Shown here one piece after another: positions 9,444 to 18,023 of a DNA stretch of 64,000 nucleotides. Positions within the stretch are counted from its first letter, which is position 1. Every line of letters begins with the position of its first letter. The DNA is from Corynebacterium casei LMG S-19264 (GTDB lineage: Bacteria > Actinomycetota > Actinomycetes > Mycobacteriales > Mycobacteriaceae), in the NCBI RefSeq assembly GCF_000550785.1, contig NZ_CP004350.1, forward strand, positions 1,840,009-1,904,008, read 5' to 3'. Position numbers and translations under genes: made by a program. The notes beneath the pieces are model-generated. The model was not told the DNA's origin. It saw nothing but the letters and a program-made list of their open reading frames with translations, and did not search any database.

Positions 9444-10430
9444 ATGAAAAGATCAGTTCTTTTCGGCATCCTGACAACCATCGTCGTACTCATCGGACTC
9501 TTAATCGTCGGCCCACAGCGCATCGCTTTGGCTGATGAAAACACGGGTGATGAGGAATTAGCACAAAAGATTCGTGATAACTCCAGCAATGCCCAGAACC
9601 AGATCACTGCATTTACTCTGCAAACCGGCGAAGCAACCTTCGCTGGTCTCGGGGCAGATGAAAATACAGAAGTAGAAATAGGTTCGGTCTCCAAGACTTT
9701 CACCACTGAGCTATTGCGCCAGCAGGTCGAATCCGGCGATATTGAGCTAGAGACCACCGTTGGCGACATCATTGATGTCGATGGCAGCGCGGTCGCCGAT
9801 GTCACCATGGTGGAGCTGGCCAACCACACTTCCGGTCTACCGCGCTTGGACAAGGACAATTTGGGGTTGTTCCGCACCATTTTCACTGAGAATCCTTATA
9901 CCGGGATTACTCAAGAAGATGTCTTTAATGCCGCACGTAATGCCAGCTTGAGCGGGCGTGGCGAGGTAGCCTACTCAAACTTTGGTGTCGCGCTGCTTGG
10001 CCAGTTGCTCGCTGTCAACGCTGATTCTGAGTACGTCGACTTAGTTCAAGAAAACATCTTGGAACCAGCAGGCATGGATTCAACCTACGTAGGCAGCGAG
10101 ACCTCTGTTTCCGAATATGCCCCGCGTGGACTTAGCGCGGATGGCCGCAAGACTGACGCCTGGGGCATGGATGGCTACGCCCCTGCCGGGTCCATCCGCT
10201 CTACTGCCGCTGACATGGCCAAGTACGCCGAGTTCATGTTGGATAACAGCGAGTTTGGATTTGGTTGGTTCCCTGAAGAGACCGGCGGCCTTTGGCATAA
10301 CGGTGGCACGGGTGGCTATTCCACCATGCTGATAATTGACCCCGAAAAGAATGAAGCATTCTTTGCCAACGGCAATACCCCACAAGGCGTGGAAGACCTC
10401 ACCCGTGCCCTACGCCAAGAAGGTGAGTAA
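9444..10430 (+). CDS. membrane-anchored or secreted serine hydrolase, class C beta-lactamase/DD-peptidase fold
   Basis: At 328 residues it has an N-terminal membrane/signal segment (VLFGILTTIVVLIGLLIVG). The three motifs of the penicillin-recognising serine hydrolases follow: SVSK at 81-84 (nucleophile Ser, base Lys), YSN at 177-179, and HNG at 285-287 replacing KTG, as in class C-like esterases and peptidases. It probably acts outside the membrane on peptidoglycan or a D-amino-acid or ester substrate; beta-lactamase activity is not implied. ATG 9444 follows AAAGAGG. It lies 23 bp after the regulator and is followed two bases later by the small membrane-protein gene. Confidence 0.85.
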   Translation: MKRSVLFGILTTIVVLIGLLIVGPQRIALADENTGDEELAQKIRDNSSNAQNQITAFTLQTGEATFAGLGADENTEVEIGSVSKTFTTELLRQQVESGDIELETTVGDIIDVDGSAVADVTMVELANHTSGLPRLDKDNLGLFRTIFTENPYTGITQEDVFNAARNASLSGRGEVAYSNFGVALLGQLLAVNADSEYVDLVQENILEPAGMDSTYVGSETSVSEYAPRGLSADGRKTDAWGMDGYAPAGSIRSTAADMAKYAEFMLDNSEFGFGWFPEETGGLWHNGGTGGYSTMLIIDPEKNEAFFANGNTPQGVEDLTRALRQEGE

Positions 10431-10432
10431 TA

Positions 10433-10723
10433 ATGTTGACCGAAATCATCATGTACGTAGTCCTGGTCATTGTCGCCGGTGACAACATCTACCAAATCTG
10501 GAAGCTCACCCGCCCTGGCGATGCCGGCCAGTTCAAGCCCGCAAAAATCCTCGGCTACTTGGTATTTACCCTAGTCATCGTCATCTTCTTTAGCCGCACC
10601 GCCCAATGGGGAATCCACGTTTCCATTTATATGTGGTGGATCATCGCCGCAACCACAGCCGCATATGCAGGGGTTGCTATCTGGCGGATTGTCCAGAACC
10701 AAACATCCAAGGAACTAGCTTAA
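10433..10723 (+). CDS. small three-TM membrane protein of the hydrolase cassette
   Basis: This 96-residue protein starts two bases after the hydrolase stop. Three hydrophobic spans are visible: MYVVLVIVAGDNIYQIW, ILGYLVFTLVIVIFF and YMWWIIAATTAAYAGVAIW. There is no recognisable enzymatic motif. Tight coupling to an extracytoplasmic hydrolase suggests a membrane partner, immunity factor or substrate conduit. It overlaps the 3' end of the convergent MetE-like gene by four bases. Confidence 0.75.
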   Translation: MLTEIIMYVVLVIVAGDNIYQIWKLTRPGDAGQFKPAKILGYLVFTLVIVIFFSRTAQWGIHVSIYMWWIIAATTAAYAGVAIWRIVQNQTSKELA

Positions 10724-11670
10724 AGGTCGCCGGCGTCCCGTTCGAGGATGTCGGCGATTTCCGCTATGAAGCGGTAAGCGCCAGCCATGTCTTTCAGGGT
10801 CTCCCCTGTTGCGGCTGGGACGATATCAATATCAGTGGTCAATCGCAGGCGTGAGTGGCCAATGCGGTCCCAGGCTTTGGCGATGCTGATGGAGACTTTG
10901 CGGGAGTCTTTGACGCTTCCGTCATCGTGGAATGGATCGATGACAAACGCGAGTCGGTGACCTTCTTCGATATGTTCGCCAATGCCGTCTTGATCGGTGG
11001 TCAATAGATTGACGTCGATGATGATGGTCTCTGCGACGCGAGCGGCTTCCCAGTTGGGTTGTTGGCCGGTGAAGTTGAGCAGCTGGCCGTGGAATTGTTC
11101 AAGCCCGTCGGCGGCGACCTCAGATGGAACCGGACGCACGGGATCGAAGGATGTAGTGCCACGAAGCCCTGCTAGGACACCTGTGTAGGAAGGCTCATCG
11201 ATTTGCACCGCAATATCGCAGTGGAAACGGTTCTTCAGATCACGAATGTGCTCAGCAAGACCTGCATGCAACGCGCCGGTGAGGTCACGCAGGGCACCGG
11301 AGTCAGTGATGGCACGGTGGCCGTTGCTCAGTTCCAACGCGGCAGCAAGCGACCATGGTCCAACAATCTGAACCTTGAGGCTGTCTACGTCATCGCCCCA
11401 CAGCTCTTGTAAGATGTCGAGGTCGCGGTCCATGCGGTCCCACATGGCACGTGATGCCAACTGAGGACGGTCACTTAGCCGCCAACCGCGCGGGCCACGG
11501 TCGACGGAGACTGCTTCAAGCAGGCCGGCGGTGCGGCCAATGACATCAGAGCCCAAGCCGCGCGCGGGAAGCTGCGGAAGGTGCAGGCTGTTTCCGGTTT
11601 CCCCAGCGATGATATCCGCGGCTAAGGCGATATCGGTGCCGGGCACCGGACCTAATCCGAATGCGGTCAT
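10720..11670 (-). CDS. MetE C-terminal-domain-like protein
   Basis: The 316-residue protein resembles the catalytic barrel of cobalamin-independent methionine synthase, starting GLGPVPGTDIALAADI and containing VQIVGPWSLAAALEL and CDIAVQIDEPSYTGVLAGL. It is far shorter than MetE (about 750 residues). The zinc-binding His-x-Cys of MetE is not obvious, so methionine synthesis should not be assumed. Its place between ligA and mnmA is conserved in actinobacteria and mycobacteria. The mnmA stop lies 9 bp upstream, so the two are likely co-transcribed. Confidence 0.78.
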   Translation of the reverse strand: MTAFGLGPVPGTDIALAADIIAGETGNSLHLPQLPARGLGSDVIGRTAGLLEAVSVDRGPRGWRLSDRPQLASRAMWDRMDRDLDILQELWGDDVDSLKVQIVGPWSLAAALELSNGHRAITDSGALRDLTGALHAGLAEHIRDLKNRFHCDIAVQIDEPSYTGVLAGLRGTTSFDPVRPVPSEVAADGLEQFHGQLLNFTGQQPNWEAARVAETIIIDVNLLTTDQDGIGEHIEEGHRLAFVIDPFHDDGSVKDSRKVSISIAKAWDRIGHSRLRLTTDIDIVPAATGETLKDMAGAYRFIAEIADILERDAGDL

Positions 11671-11679
11671 CGATCCAGA

Positions 11680-12765
11680 TTAAGCCGTCTGTGTGATGGT
11701 GCCGGAGCCGATAACAATATCTCCCAACTCATCAGGTGATGGGAAGTACAGCACCGCAGCCTGACCCGGCGCAACACCGGTCAGTGGCTCGTTAAGCGTC
11801 AAAATCATCATGTCCGAGTTGCGGTCGACACGAGCGTGGCAGGAAACCACGGAACCGTGAGCGCGCACCTGAACATCACAATCGAACTCGCCGTCCATTG
11901 CTGGGTGCAGGAACTTCAAACGGTCCGCAGTAATTTCAGTGACCTTCAGGTCCTCACGCGACCCCACGGTGACGGTACCAGTCTGGGCGTCGATGCCGGT
12001 GACGTAGCGCGGGCGGCCATCGGCAGCCGGTGCCTTGATGTCCAAGCCCTTGCGCTGGCCAATGGTGTAGTTCCACGCGCCATCGTGCTCACGCAGCTCG
12101 GTGCCGTCCTGGTCCACAATCATGCCTGGGCGCATGCCGATGCGCGCGCCCAAGAAGGCCTGAGTGTTGCCATCTGGAATGAAGCAGATGTCATAAGAGT
12201 CCGGCTTAGACGCCGTGGAAAAACCGTGACGCTTTGCTTCCTCACGAATCAATGGCTTCGGAGTATCACCGATTGGGAAGTAGCAGTAATTCAGCTCTTC
12301 TGCGGTGATAACGCCGAGAACATAAGACTGGTCCTTGTTCTCATCCAAGGAACGGCGCATGTAGCCGTCCTTATCCAAGGTGGCGTAGTGGCCGGTTGCC
12401 ACGGCATCAAAGCCAAGGGCCATGCCCTTGCGCAGCAGTGCCGCGAACTTAATCTTCTCATTGCATCGCAGGCAAGGGTTCGGGGTCTCACCGCGCTCAT
12501 AGGAATCAACGAAGTCAGTGATGACCGCTTCCTTGAATTCCTCGGAGAAATCCCAGACATAAAACGGGATGCCAAGCTTGTCGCAGATGCGACGCGCATC
12601 TGCGGAGTCTTCCAATGAGCAGCAGCCGCGAGCTTTCTCACGGGTCTGTTGGGCGTCTTTGTGTAGGGCAAGGTGGACGCCGACCACCTCGTGTCCTGCT
12701 TCAACCGCACGGGCCGCAGCAACGGATGAGTCGACGCCTCCTGACATGGCAACCAAAACTCGCAT
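11680..12765 (-). CDS. mnmA: tRNA-specific 2-thiouridylase
   Basis: MnmA thiolates U34 of tRNA-Glu, -Lys and -Gln using sulfur from a cysteine desulfurase. The 361 residues begin [20 protein letters not shown] with the PP-loop SGGVDSS at 8-14. The catalytic cysteines are in [12 protein letters not shown] and [12 protein letters not shown]-terminal beta-barrel ends the protein ([13 protein letters not shown]). ATG 12765 is preferred; a longer frame would add 19 residues with no family similarity. The cysteine desulfurase at 15942-17069 is a plausible sulfur donor nearby. Confidence 0.96.
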   Translation of the reverse strand: MRVLVAMSGGVDSSVAAARAVEAGHEVVGVHLALHKDAQQTREKARGCCSLEDSADARRICDKLGIPFYVWDFSEEFKEAVITDFVDSYERGETPNPCLRCNEKIKFAALLRKGMALGFDAVATGHYATLDKDGYMRRSLDENKDQSYVLGVITAEELNYCYFPIGDTPKPLIREEAKRHGFSTASKPDSYDICFIPDGNTQAFLGARIGMRPGMIVDQDGTELREHDGAWNYTIGQRKGLDIKAPAADGRPRYVTGIDAQTGTVTVGSREDLKVTEITADRLKFLHPAMDGEFDCDVQVRAHGSVVSCHARVDRNSDMMILTLNEPLTGVAPGQAAVLYFPSPDELGDIVIGSGTITQTA

Positions 12766-12792
12766 GTTATGGGAGTGTACTCTCTTAGAGCT

Positions 12793-13647
12793 ATGGGTAA
12801 AAAGCGCAGCAAACGGGGTCACAGTTCTTCTGCCTCCAGCGTTGGAGCACAGACCTCACCAGTAGGTACTTACGAGATTTCAACCGGCACCGCCGACATC
12901 GAAGCCGATCCGTTTCGCGACGGCGCCTACGTGCTTCACGTCAATGGTGTTCCCAGCTCACACATTGTTCCCGGCGAACCACGCGAGCTGGAGTTTGAGT
13001 ACATGCGCTGGATTGCTGCCGCTGTAGAAACCTTTGCGCCCGGCCATCGCCTCACTCATCTCGGTGGCGGCGCGTGTTCTTTGCCTCGCTACTTCGCGGA
13101 CGTCTGGGATGACTCGAAGAACACCGTCGTGGAATTTGATGCCAAGCTCGGTGAACTCGTCCGAGAGAAATTCGACATTCCACGCGCGCCGAAGGTCAAG
13201 ATTCGTGCCGGCGAAGCTCGTGAAGAAACCGAGAAGTTCCTACCTGCCTCACGCGATGTGATTATCCGGGACGTGTTCGCCGGCGCCATTACCCCTACTC
13301 CCCTGACCACCGTGGAGTTCTTTCAAGCTGCGCACCGCGCCCTGGTTCCGGACGGGCTGTACGTAGCCAACTGTGGCGACCATTCTGATCTGCGTGGCGC
13401 CAAGGCGGAAATTGCTGGACTTCTCGAAGTCTTTACCAACGTCGCTGTCATCGCGGACCCGCCGATGCTAAAAGGCAGGCGCTACGGCAACATCATTTTG
13501 ATTGCCTCAGATGCAGAAGTGCCAGAACAACATCAAGAGATAGCCTCTCGCCTACTCGGCGGCGCAGTGCCTGCTCACTACAAGGGACCAGCCTGGACAA
13601 CTAAATTCTCCACCGGCGGGCAAGCACGCCAAGATGCCGGATCCTAA
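12793..13647 (+). CDS. spermidine-synthase-like (Rossmann methyltransferase-fold) protein
   Basis: The 284-residue protein has a Lys/Arg/Ser-rich N-terminal tail ([16 protein letters not shown]). A SpeE-type nucleotide-binding core follows, [17 protein letters not shown], then the acidic strand end [25 protein letters not shown] occupies the position of the aminopropyltransferase motif IxxDxxDP, but the Asp/Asp arrangement is altered, so polyamine synthesis is doubtful. ATG 12793 follows AGAG; a longer frame from 12769 is possible. It diverges from mnmA across only about 27 bp, which must hold both promoters. Confidence 0.75.
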   Translation: MGKKRSKRGHSSSASSVGAQTSPVGTYEISTGTADIEADPFRDGAYVLHVNGVPSSHIVPGEPRELEFEYMRWIAAAVETFAPGHRLTHLGGGACSLPRYFADVWDDSKNTVVEFDAKLGELVREKFDIPRAPKVKIRAGEAREETEKFLPASRDVIIRDVFAGAITPTPLTTVEFFQAAHRALVPDGLYVANCGDHSDLRGAKAEIAGLLEVFTNVAVIADPPMLKGRRYGNIILIASDAEVPEQHQEIASRLLGGAVPAHYKGPAWTTKFSTGGQARQDAGS

Positions 13648-13921
13648 AGCCACTCGCAGCGAACCAGATTGCAACCGAATTGTGCTCCCATGCGGCATAC
13701 CTCAATTTGAATATTCTTCATCAGATGTGGATTAAACGTATTTAATATATTGAGCATCCAAACCTGTATGGCGAAATTCCGCTTCAAAATGCCTGTATAC
13801 ACGAGATCGCTTTGTCTTTACACCCTATAAATAGCCCCGCGGAAAATATCTCTTGCCGACCCCTCGTGCCCACTATAAGCTTCCTGACAGGTAACACACA
13901 TACTGCAGTGAAGTAGGCATA
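13648..13921. other. AT-rich intergenic region upstream of the CAP-domain gene
   Basis: This stretch of about 270 bp without a gene is visibly richer in A and T than its surroundings. TATAAA around 13826 is a possible -10. I see no terminator hairpin for the upstream gene, no repeat and no insertion-sequence end. Confidence 0.4.
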
Positions 13922-14443
13922 ATGAACCCTCAACAGCTCCAAGAAATTTGGAATAACATCCTCAATGGCCAGACCCAGAAAGCTTTAGCCGCCGTGTTGG
14001 CACTCATTACAGCCGTCAGCGGGGTCGGCAACATTCCCCAATTCCCCGTAAACACCAGCAGCGTCAACGTCTCCCTTCCAATCACTGGAAGTAGCAATCA
14101 AAGTATAACCCTTACCGAACTAGAAACTGAGTTTATAAATAAGCTCAACGAGTATCGGATATCTCGTGGAAAGTCTCCGGTTCGAGTGTCCGCCAAATTA
14201 ACGCGACAAGCTCGTTCTTGGTCTCAGACTATGGCCACACAAAACCATTACCGACACTCCAACGACAACGTATGGGAAAACATTGCATACAACTATTATG
14301 GCAGCGCTGACTACGTTTTAACCCAGTGGAAGAACTCACCGGGTCACAACCGCACCATGCTTCTAAATCAGCATTCCACTGTAGGTTTCGGACAGCGTAG
14401 AGCCTCTAATGGATACTATTACGCCACTCTTCAATTTGAATAG
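13922..14443 (+). CDS. CAP/SCP-domain (cysteine-rich secretory protein family) protein
   Basis: At 173 residues it has a moderately hydrophobic N-terminal segment (ALAAVLALITAVSGVGN), possibly a secretion signal though weakly charged. A compact CAP domain spans residues about 60-173. The four conserved residues of the CAP cleft are visible in HYRHSNDNVWENIAYN and SPGHNRTML. Bacterial CAP proteins are secreted and linked to cell-wall or lipid binding; the function is unproven. GTAGG stands five bases before the ATG. It and its roughly 270-bp upstream region are clearly more AT-rich than the neighbours, suggesting acquisition or relaxed selection. It stands alone between core genes. Confidence 0.82.
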   Translation: MNPQQLQEIWNNILNGQTQKALAAVLALITAVSGVGNIPQFPVNTSSVNVSLPITGSSNQSITLTELETEFINKLNEYRISRGKSPVRVSAKLTRQARSWSQTMATQNHYRHSNDNVWENIAYNYYGSADYVLTQWKNSPGHNRTMLLNQHSTVGFGQRRASNGYYYATLQFE

Positions 14444-14555
14444 TTGGCCATCGCGTCAGTTTGGATCTAATAGCTCACCACCAAACGGACGTAAGTAGGC
14501 TCATCTGGAATTCAATCAACTGAGCACGATTGAAATACTGAACTCAAGAGATTAT

Positions 14556-15725
14556 TTAGCGCCCGGCTAGCCCGTTCAAGGCCCCAACGACAGCCTTGTA
14601 TTCGGTGGTGTTGTCAGCGCCGGTGGCGTTGGCAACGTGTTCAGCGTTATCAAGCAAGATGACCAAATCACCCAAGGTGTAGTTGCCATCAGCCATGGTT
14701 TCCAACTGCTCGACTGGCAGGTTGTCGTTGGCAATCAGACCGTTGACTACGTCTGGAAGGCCATCGAGGTTGGCGTTTTGGGCGGCATCGGCAAGCGCTG
14801 GTGCGGCAATAGCACCTGCGGCCAATGCCAAAATTGCACCAATGATGACCGTGGAATCCGCACCCAAGTCCACGCCGTCGTTGACAGTCAAGCCTTCGAG
14901 CTTGCCGCCCGAAGCCTGAAGCTGCCCAGCGGAGAACATGTTCAGCTGTGCCTCATTACCGTTGAACAGGTTCAAGTCCACGTTGCCGGCAATGCCGTTG
15001 ACACGACCAGAGTCAGAACGCTGCCACATATCTAGCTTGTTCCATCCGCCCACTGGATCTGGTGCGGTGGATTGGTAGGCAGCCAGCCACAGTGGGTAGT
15101 TCGCGAACTCCTGGGTGTTGTTCATCTGCTCAATCCAGAAGTAGCGGTAGGTGTACATCATCGGTGTGCGCCCGGTCAGGGTTTCGAGCTCGTTCATGAA
15201 CTCGCGAGTCCAATCGGCAAGCTGCTCCGGACTCTTGCCCTCAGAGACCTCCAAGTCGAGCACTGGTGGCAGCGAGTGGTTGCCCACCTGGTTGTACTGG
15301 GAGGCGTAGTGCTGCGCCTGTGCACGCGCATCCCCGCCTGGACGGGCGTAGTGGTACGTGCCCACCTGCATGCCGTTGGCAGCAGCCTGGGAGGTGTCAT
15401 CCACCAAGTGCTCATTAGTCCAGGTGGTTCCCTCAGAAGCCTTAACTACAGCAAAGGACTGGCCGTCAGTGCGCACCTGATCCCAGGCGATACTGCCGCC
15501 GTCAGGATGCTGCCAACGGGAGACATCCACACCGGATGCGATACCTGGCACCGTCGATGCCTGCTGCACCATGTCATCTGGAAGCAATCCGGATGGCAGA
15601 TTCACCGGAATATTCGCAGGCAAACCTGGAATCGCCGTTGCAGGAAGGATAAGCAAAGATCCTGCAACAGCGGCGGTGGCGGTCACGGCAGTAAGCAAGC
15701 GGAGTTTACGCATGGCCATGAGCAT
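14556..15725 (-). CDS. secreted GH25 muramidase (lysozyme)
   Basis: This is a 389-residue exported glycoside hydrolase family 25 protein. A signal peptide (MRKLRLLTAVTATAAVAGSL) precedes the catalytic barrel at about residues 60-245. The barrel shows GVDVSRWQHP (Asp at the first strand), FAVVKASEG, GTYHYARPG and PPVLDLEVSEG with the catalytic Asp-x-Glu pair. The C-terminal 140 residues are unique and include a hydrophobic stretch (STVIIGAILALAAGAIAA) that could anchor it. ATG 15725 follows GGAG at a long spacing; ATG 15719 or 15713 are alternatives. Triple GTAAC repeats at 15742-15764 suggest MtrA-type control of cell-wall hydrolysis. Confidence 0.9.
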   Translation of the reverse strand: MLMAMRKLRLLTAVTATAAVAGSLLILPATAIPGLPANIPVNLPSGLLPDDMVQQASTVPGIASGVDVSRWQHPDGGSIAWDQVRTDGQSFAVVKASEGTTWTNEHLVDDTSQAAANGMQVGTYHYARPGGDARAQAQHYASQYNQVGNHSLPPVLDLEVSEGKSPEQLADWTREFMNELETLTGRTPMMYTYRYFWIEQMNNTQEFANYPLWLAAYQSTAPDPVGGWNKLDMWQRSDSGRVNGIAGNVDLNLFNGNEAQLNMFSAGQLQASGGKLEGLTVNDGVDLGADSTVIIGAILALAAGAIAAPALADAAQNANLDGLPDVVNGLIANDNLPVEQLETMADGNYTLGDLVILLDNAEHVANATGADNTTEYKAVVGALNGLAGR

Positions 15726-15741
15726 AACTTATTTCACTCCA

Positions 15742-15764
15742 GTAACACAGGTAACTGGCGTAAC
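15742..15764. promoter_or_regulatory. three GTAAC direct repeats at 9-bp period upstream of the GH25 gene
   Basis: GTAAC occurs at 15742-15746, 15751-15755 and 15760-15764, exactly nine bases apart, about 17-40 bp upstream of the muramidase start. MtrA, the response regulator that controls cell-wall peptidase and resuscitation-factor genes in corynebacteria, is known to bind loosely conserved direct repeats, so this may be an MtrA box. The repeats are seen; the regulator is inferred. Confidence 0.5.
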
Positions 15765-15865
15765 ATTCGCAAAATTTTGGTAATTATTCGATTTTTGTTT
15801 AGGGGGTTGGCGTAATTTTGCGCAGGCCACAGCTACTGGAAGTGTTTTTCATGTGGTTGAGAGCA

Positions 15866-15916
15866 TAAAAATATCCTCAGCATTTTTCTGACAGTGTGCC
15901 GGAAATGCTGAGGATA
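15866..15916 (-). terminator. intrinsic terminator after the cysteine desulfurase gene
   Basis: TATCCTCAGCATTT (15872-15885) pairs perfectly with AAATGCTGAGGATA (15903-15916), a 14-bp stem. On the minus strand it is followed by a T-run at 15867-15871. It ends the etfBA-iscS unit. Confidence 0.85.
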
Positions 15917-15941
15917 GATTGAGTGGAAGTTAGCTTGCCGC

Positions 15942-17069
15942 CTAGACCGAGCGAGCAAGGGTGATTACTTCGGGAAGAACAGCCAGTAGTTGCTTGACGT
16001 CTTCTTTGGTGGTGAGTCGGCCCAGGGTGAAACGCAAGGAGCCGCGGCCTTGGTCGTCGCTAACGCCCATCGCTTCAAGCACATGCGACATGCGGTTGAC
16101 ACCGGCGTGGCAGGCAGAGCCAGTGGCTGCTTCAATGCCGCGCTGGTCAAGCAGCAAAATCAAGCTATCGCCGTCGGTGCCAGGAAAAGACACGTGCAGA
16201 TGAGAATCCAACGATGGCTCGGTGGTGTTAACCACCACGTCATCGACGGTGTTCACAATGCCATCGCGAAGTGCATCGCGCAGGCTGCGAATATGGTTGG
16301 ATTCTTTCTCAAGCTGCTCCAGCGATTCTTTGAGTGCTGCTGCGAGACCTGAGGCGCCAGCAACGTCATTGGTGCCAGGTCGGATGCCGCGTTCCTGACC
16401 GCCGCCGAGCATCAGTGGACGCGGTGCGGGAGTGCGCTTTGCTAGCAGCAGGCCGATACCGCGCGGACCGCCGAACTTATGTGCACTTGCCGCCAAAGTC
16501 GCAGCGCCGAGCTCATGGAAGTTGATGGGCAGCTTGCCCACCACTTGCACGGCATCCACATGAACCGGTGTGCCTGCCGCAGCCGCACGAGCAACAATAT
16601 CTTCGACTGGCTGAATAGCGCCAGTTTCATTGTTGGCCCACATAGAAGTAGCAACAGCAGCCGGAGTATCCAGGGCTGTGAGATCACTGATGTGGCCGTC
16701 ACGGCCCACTGGCATGAAATCCACGGTGGCGCCGTGCTGTTCTTCTAAACGGGCCACGGTGTCACGAACAGCAGAGTGCTCAATAGGAGAAGAAATAATG
16801 CGGCCGGCGCCCGCCTCATTAGTAGAGGCGTGGAAAAGGCCCTGGATAGCAATGTTGTCTGCTTCGGTGCCGGAGGCGGTGAAAACAACTTCGATTGGCT
16901 CGCAACCAAGCAGCTCAGCCACGGTCTCACGCGCGTCATCCAATACAGAGCGTGATTTACGGCCCGAGGTGTATTGGGCGCCGGCGTTGAGCATGCCGGA
17001 AGCGGCCACCCATGCATCAATAGCTGATTGGCGCATGGGTTGGGTTGCTGCGTAATCGAAATACGACAT
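15942..17069 (-). CDS. iscS: cysteine desulfurase (IscS/NifS family)
   Basis: This PLP enzyme of 375 residues transfers cysteine sulfur as persulfide. It shows EHSA with cofactor-stacking His98, PLP-binding Lys198 in SAHKFGGPRG, and nucleophile Cys320 in GSACHAG within an extended loop typical of the class I IscS/NifS subgroup. The start ATG 17069 overlaps the etfA stop by one base (TAATG), so it is translationally coupled to etfA. The same etfB-etfA-iscS order is known in mycobacteria. It probably supplies sulfur for MnmA and Fe-S assembly; the dedicated SUF desulfurase would be elsewhere. Confidence 0.95.
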   Translation of the reverse strand: MSYFDYAATQPMRQSAIDAWVAASGMLNAGAQYTSGRKSRSVLDDARETVAELLGCEPIEVVFTASGTEADNIAIQGLFHASTNEAGAGRIISSPIEHSAVRDTVARLEEQHGATVDFMPVGRDGHISDLTALDTPAAVATSMWANNETGAIQPVEDIVARAAAAGTPVHVDAVQVVGKLPINFHELGAATLAASAHKFGGPRGIGLLLAKRTPAPRPLMLGGGQERGIRPGTNDVAGASGLAAALKESLEQLEKESNHIRSLRDALRDGIVNTVDDVVVNTTEPSLDSHLHVSFPGTDGDSLILLLDQRGIEAATGSACHAGVNRMSHVLEAMGVSDDQGRGSLRFTLGRLTTKEDVKQLLAVLPEVITLARSV

Positions 17070-18010
17070 TAGGAGCGCTTCTTCAATTCTTCTACAAGTG
17101 CTGGTGCAAATTCATGCAGGTCTGCCACCACGCCCAGGTCAGCGATCTGGAAGAAAGGCTCATCCTGGTCCTGGTTAACAACAACGATGGTACCGGAGGT
17201 CTGCATGCCGGACGTGTGCTGGATAGCGCCGGAAATACCCAGACCGATGTAAAGGTCAGGAGATACAGTCGCGCCGGTCTGACCAATCTGCAGTGCTGGG
17301 TCGTACCAGCCCTCATCGACTGCGTCACGGGTTGCACCCACGGCAGCGGAGAGGACATCAGCCAAAGGCTCAACTACGCCGGCAAACTCGTTGCCAACGC
17401 CGCGGCCACCGGCCACAACAACCTTGGCGGTGCCAAGCTCAGGGCGAGCAGACTTCACAGCTGGGGTGAAACCTACAACCTGCACATCGCGCTCTGTTGC
17501 TGCTGGAAGTGGCATCGGTGCAAGCTGCGTCTCTGCTGGTGCTTCGGATGGTGCGACGGCACCTGGCTGCAGGGTGTAGATCGGGCAGTTGCCATGTGCC
17601 TGCGCGGTGACTTCGGTGGAACCACCGAAGATAGACAGGGTTGCGGAACGATCAGCTGCAACAGCGGAGACATTCGCCAGAACACCGGATGCCAGGCGCG
17701 CGCCGAGGCGGCCGGCAATCTCGTTGCCCTTGCGGGTGGAAGCAATGAGGATTGGTGCTGGGTTTGCCTGGCCCAGAGTCTGCAGAGCATCAACTTCTGG
17801 GGTGATCAGACGAGCGTCGTAGTCAGCGGCGGTGGCGTTTACCACCTGAACAGCACCGAACTGGGCCAGCTGAGGAGCAAGTTCCTCAGCGTGACCGCCA
17901 ACAACCACGGCAGAGACAGCGCCGAGTTCGCGGGCTGCGGTGATGAGCTCTGCGGTTACAGGGGCGAGCTGGCCGGCATCGTGCTCGACCAGAACATATA
18001 CGTGAGACAC
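17069..18010 (-). CDS. etfA: electron transfer flavoprotein alpha subunit
   Basis: EtfA (313 residues) with EtfB carries electrons from acyl-CoA and related dehydrogenases to the quinone pool. The FAD-binding C-terminal domain is clear: VVAGGRGVGNEF, VGATRDAVDEGW, QIGQTGATVSPDLYIGLG and SGAIQHTSGM. GTG 18010 is the start, with AGGAGAA just upstream. It follows etfB by 13 bp and overlaps iscS by one base, making a three-gene transcript. The ETF oxidoreductase and the dehydrogenases it serves are not in the window. Confidence 0.96.
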   Translation of the reverse strand: MSHVYVLVEHDAGQLAPVTAELITAARELGAVSAVVVGGHAEELAPQLAQFGAVQVVNATAADYDARLITPEVDALQTLGQANPAPILIASTRKGNEIAGRLGARLASGVLANVSAVAADRSATLSIFGGSTEVTAQAHGNCPIYTLQPGAVAPSEAPAETQLAPMPLPAATERDVQVVGFTPAVKSARPELGTAKVVVAGGRGVGNEFAGVVEPLADVLSAAVGATRDAVDEGWYDPALQIGQTGATVSPDLYIGLGISGAIQHTSGMQTSGTIVVVNQDQDEPFFQIADLGVVADLHEFAPALVEELKKRS

Positions 18011-18023
18011 GGTAATTCTCCTA

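Noticed and set aside
9444..10430. Assignment as an antibiotic-resistance beta-lactamase
   Set aside because: The three motifs are shared with DD-peptidases and esterases, and the third is HNG rather than KTG; no evidence for beta-lactam hydrolysis.
10720..11670. Full methionine synthase MetE
   Set aside because: Only about 316 residues with the barrel-like core; the N-terminal half and clear zinc ligands of MetE are missing.
12793..13647. Assignment as true spermidine synthase
   Set aside because: The aminopropyltransferase Asp motifs are altered, so only the fold can be named.
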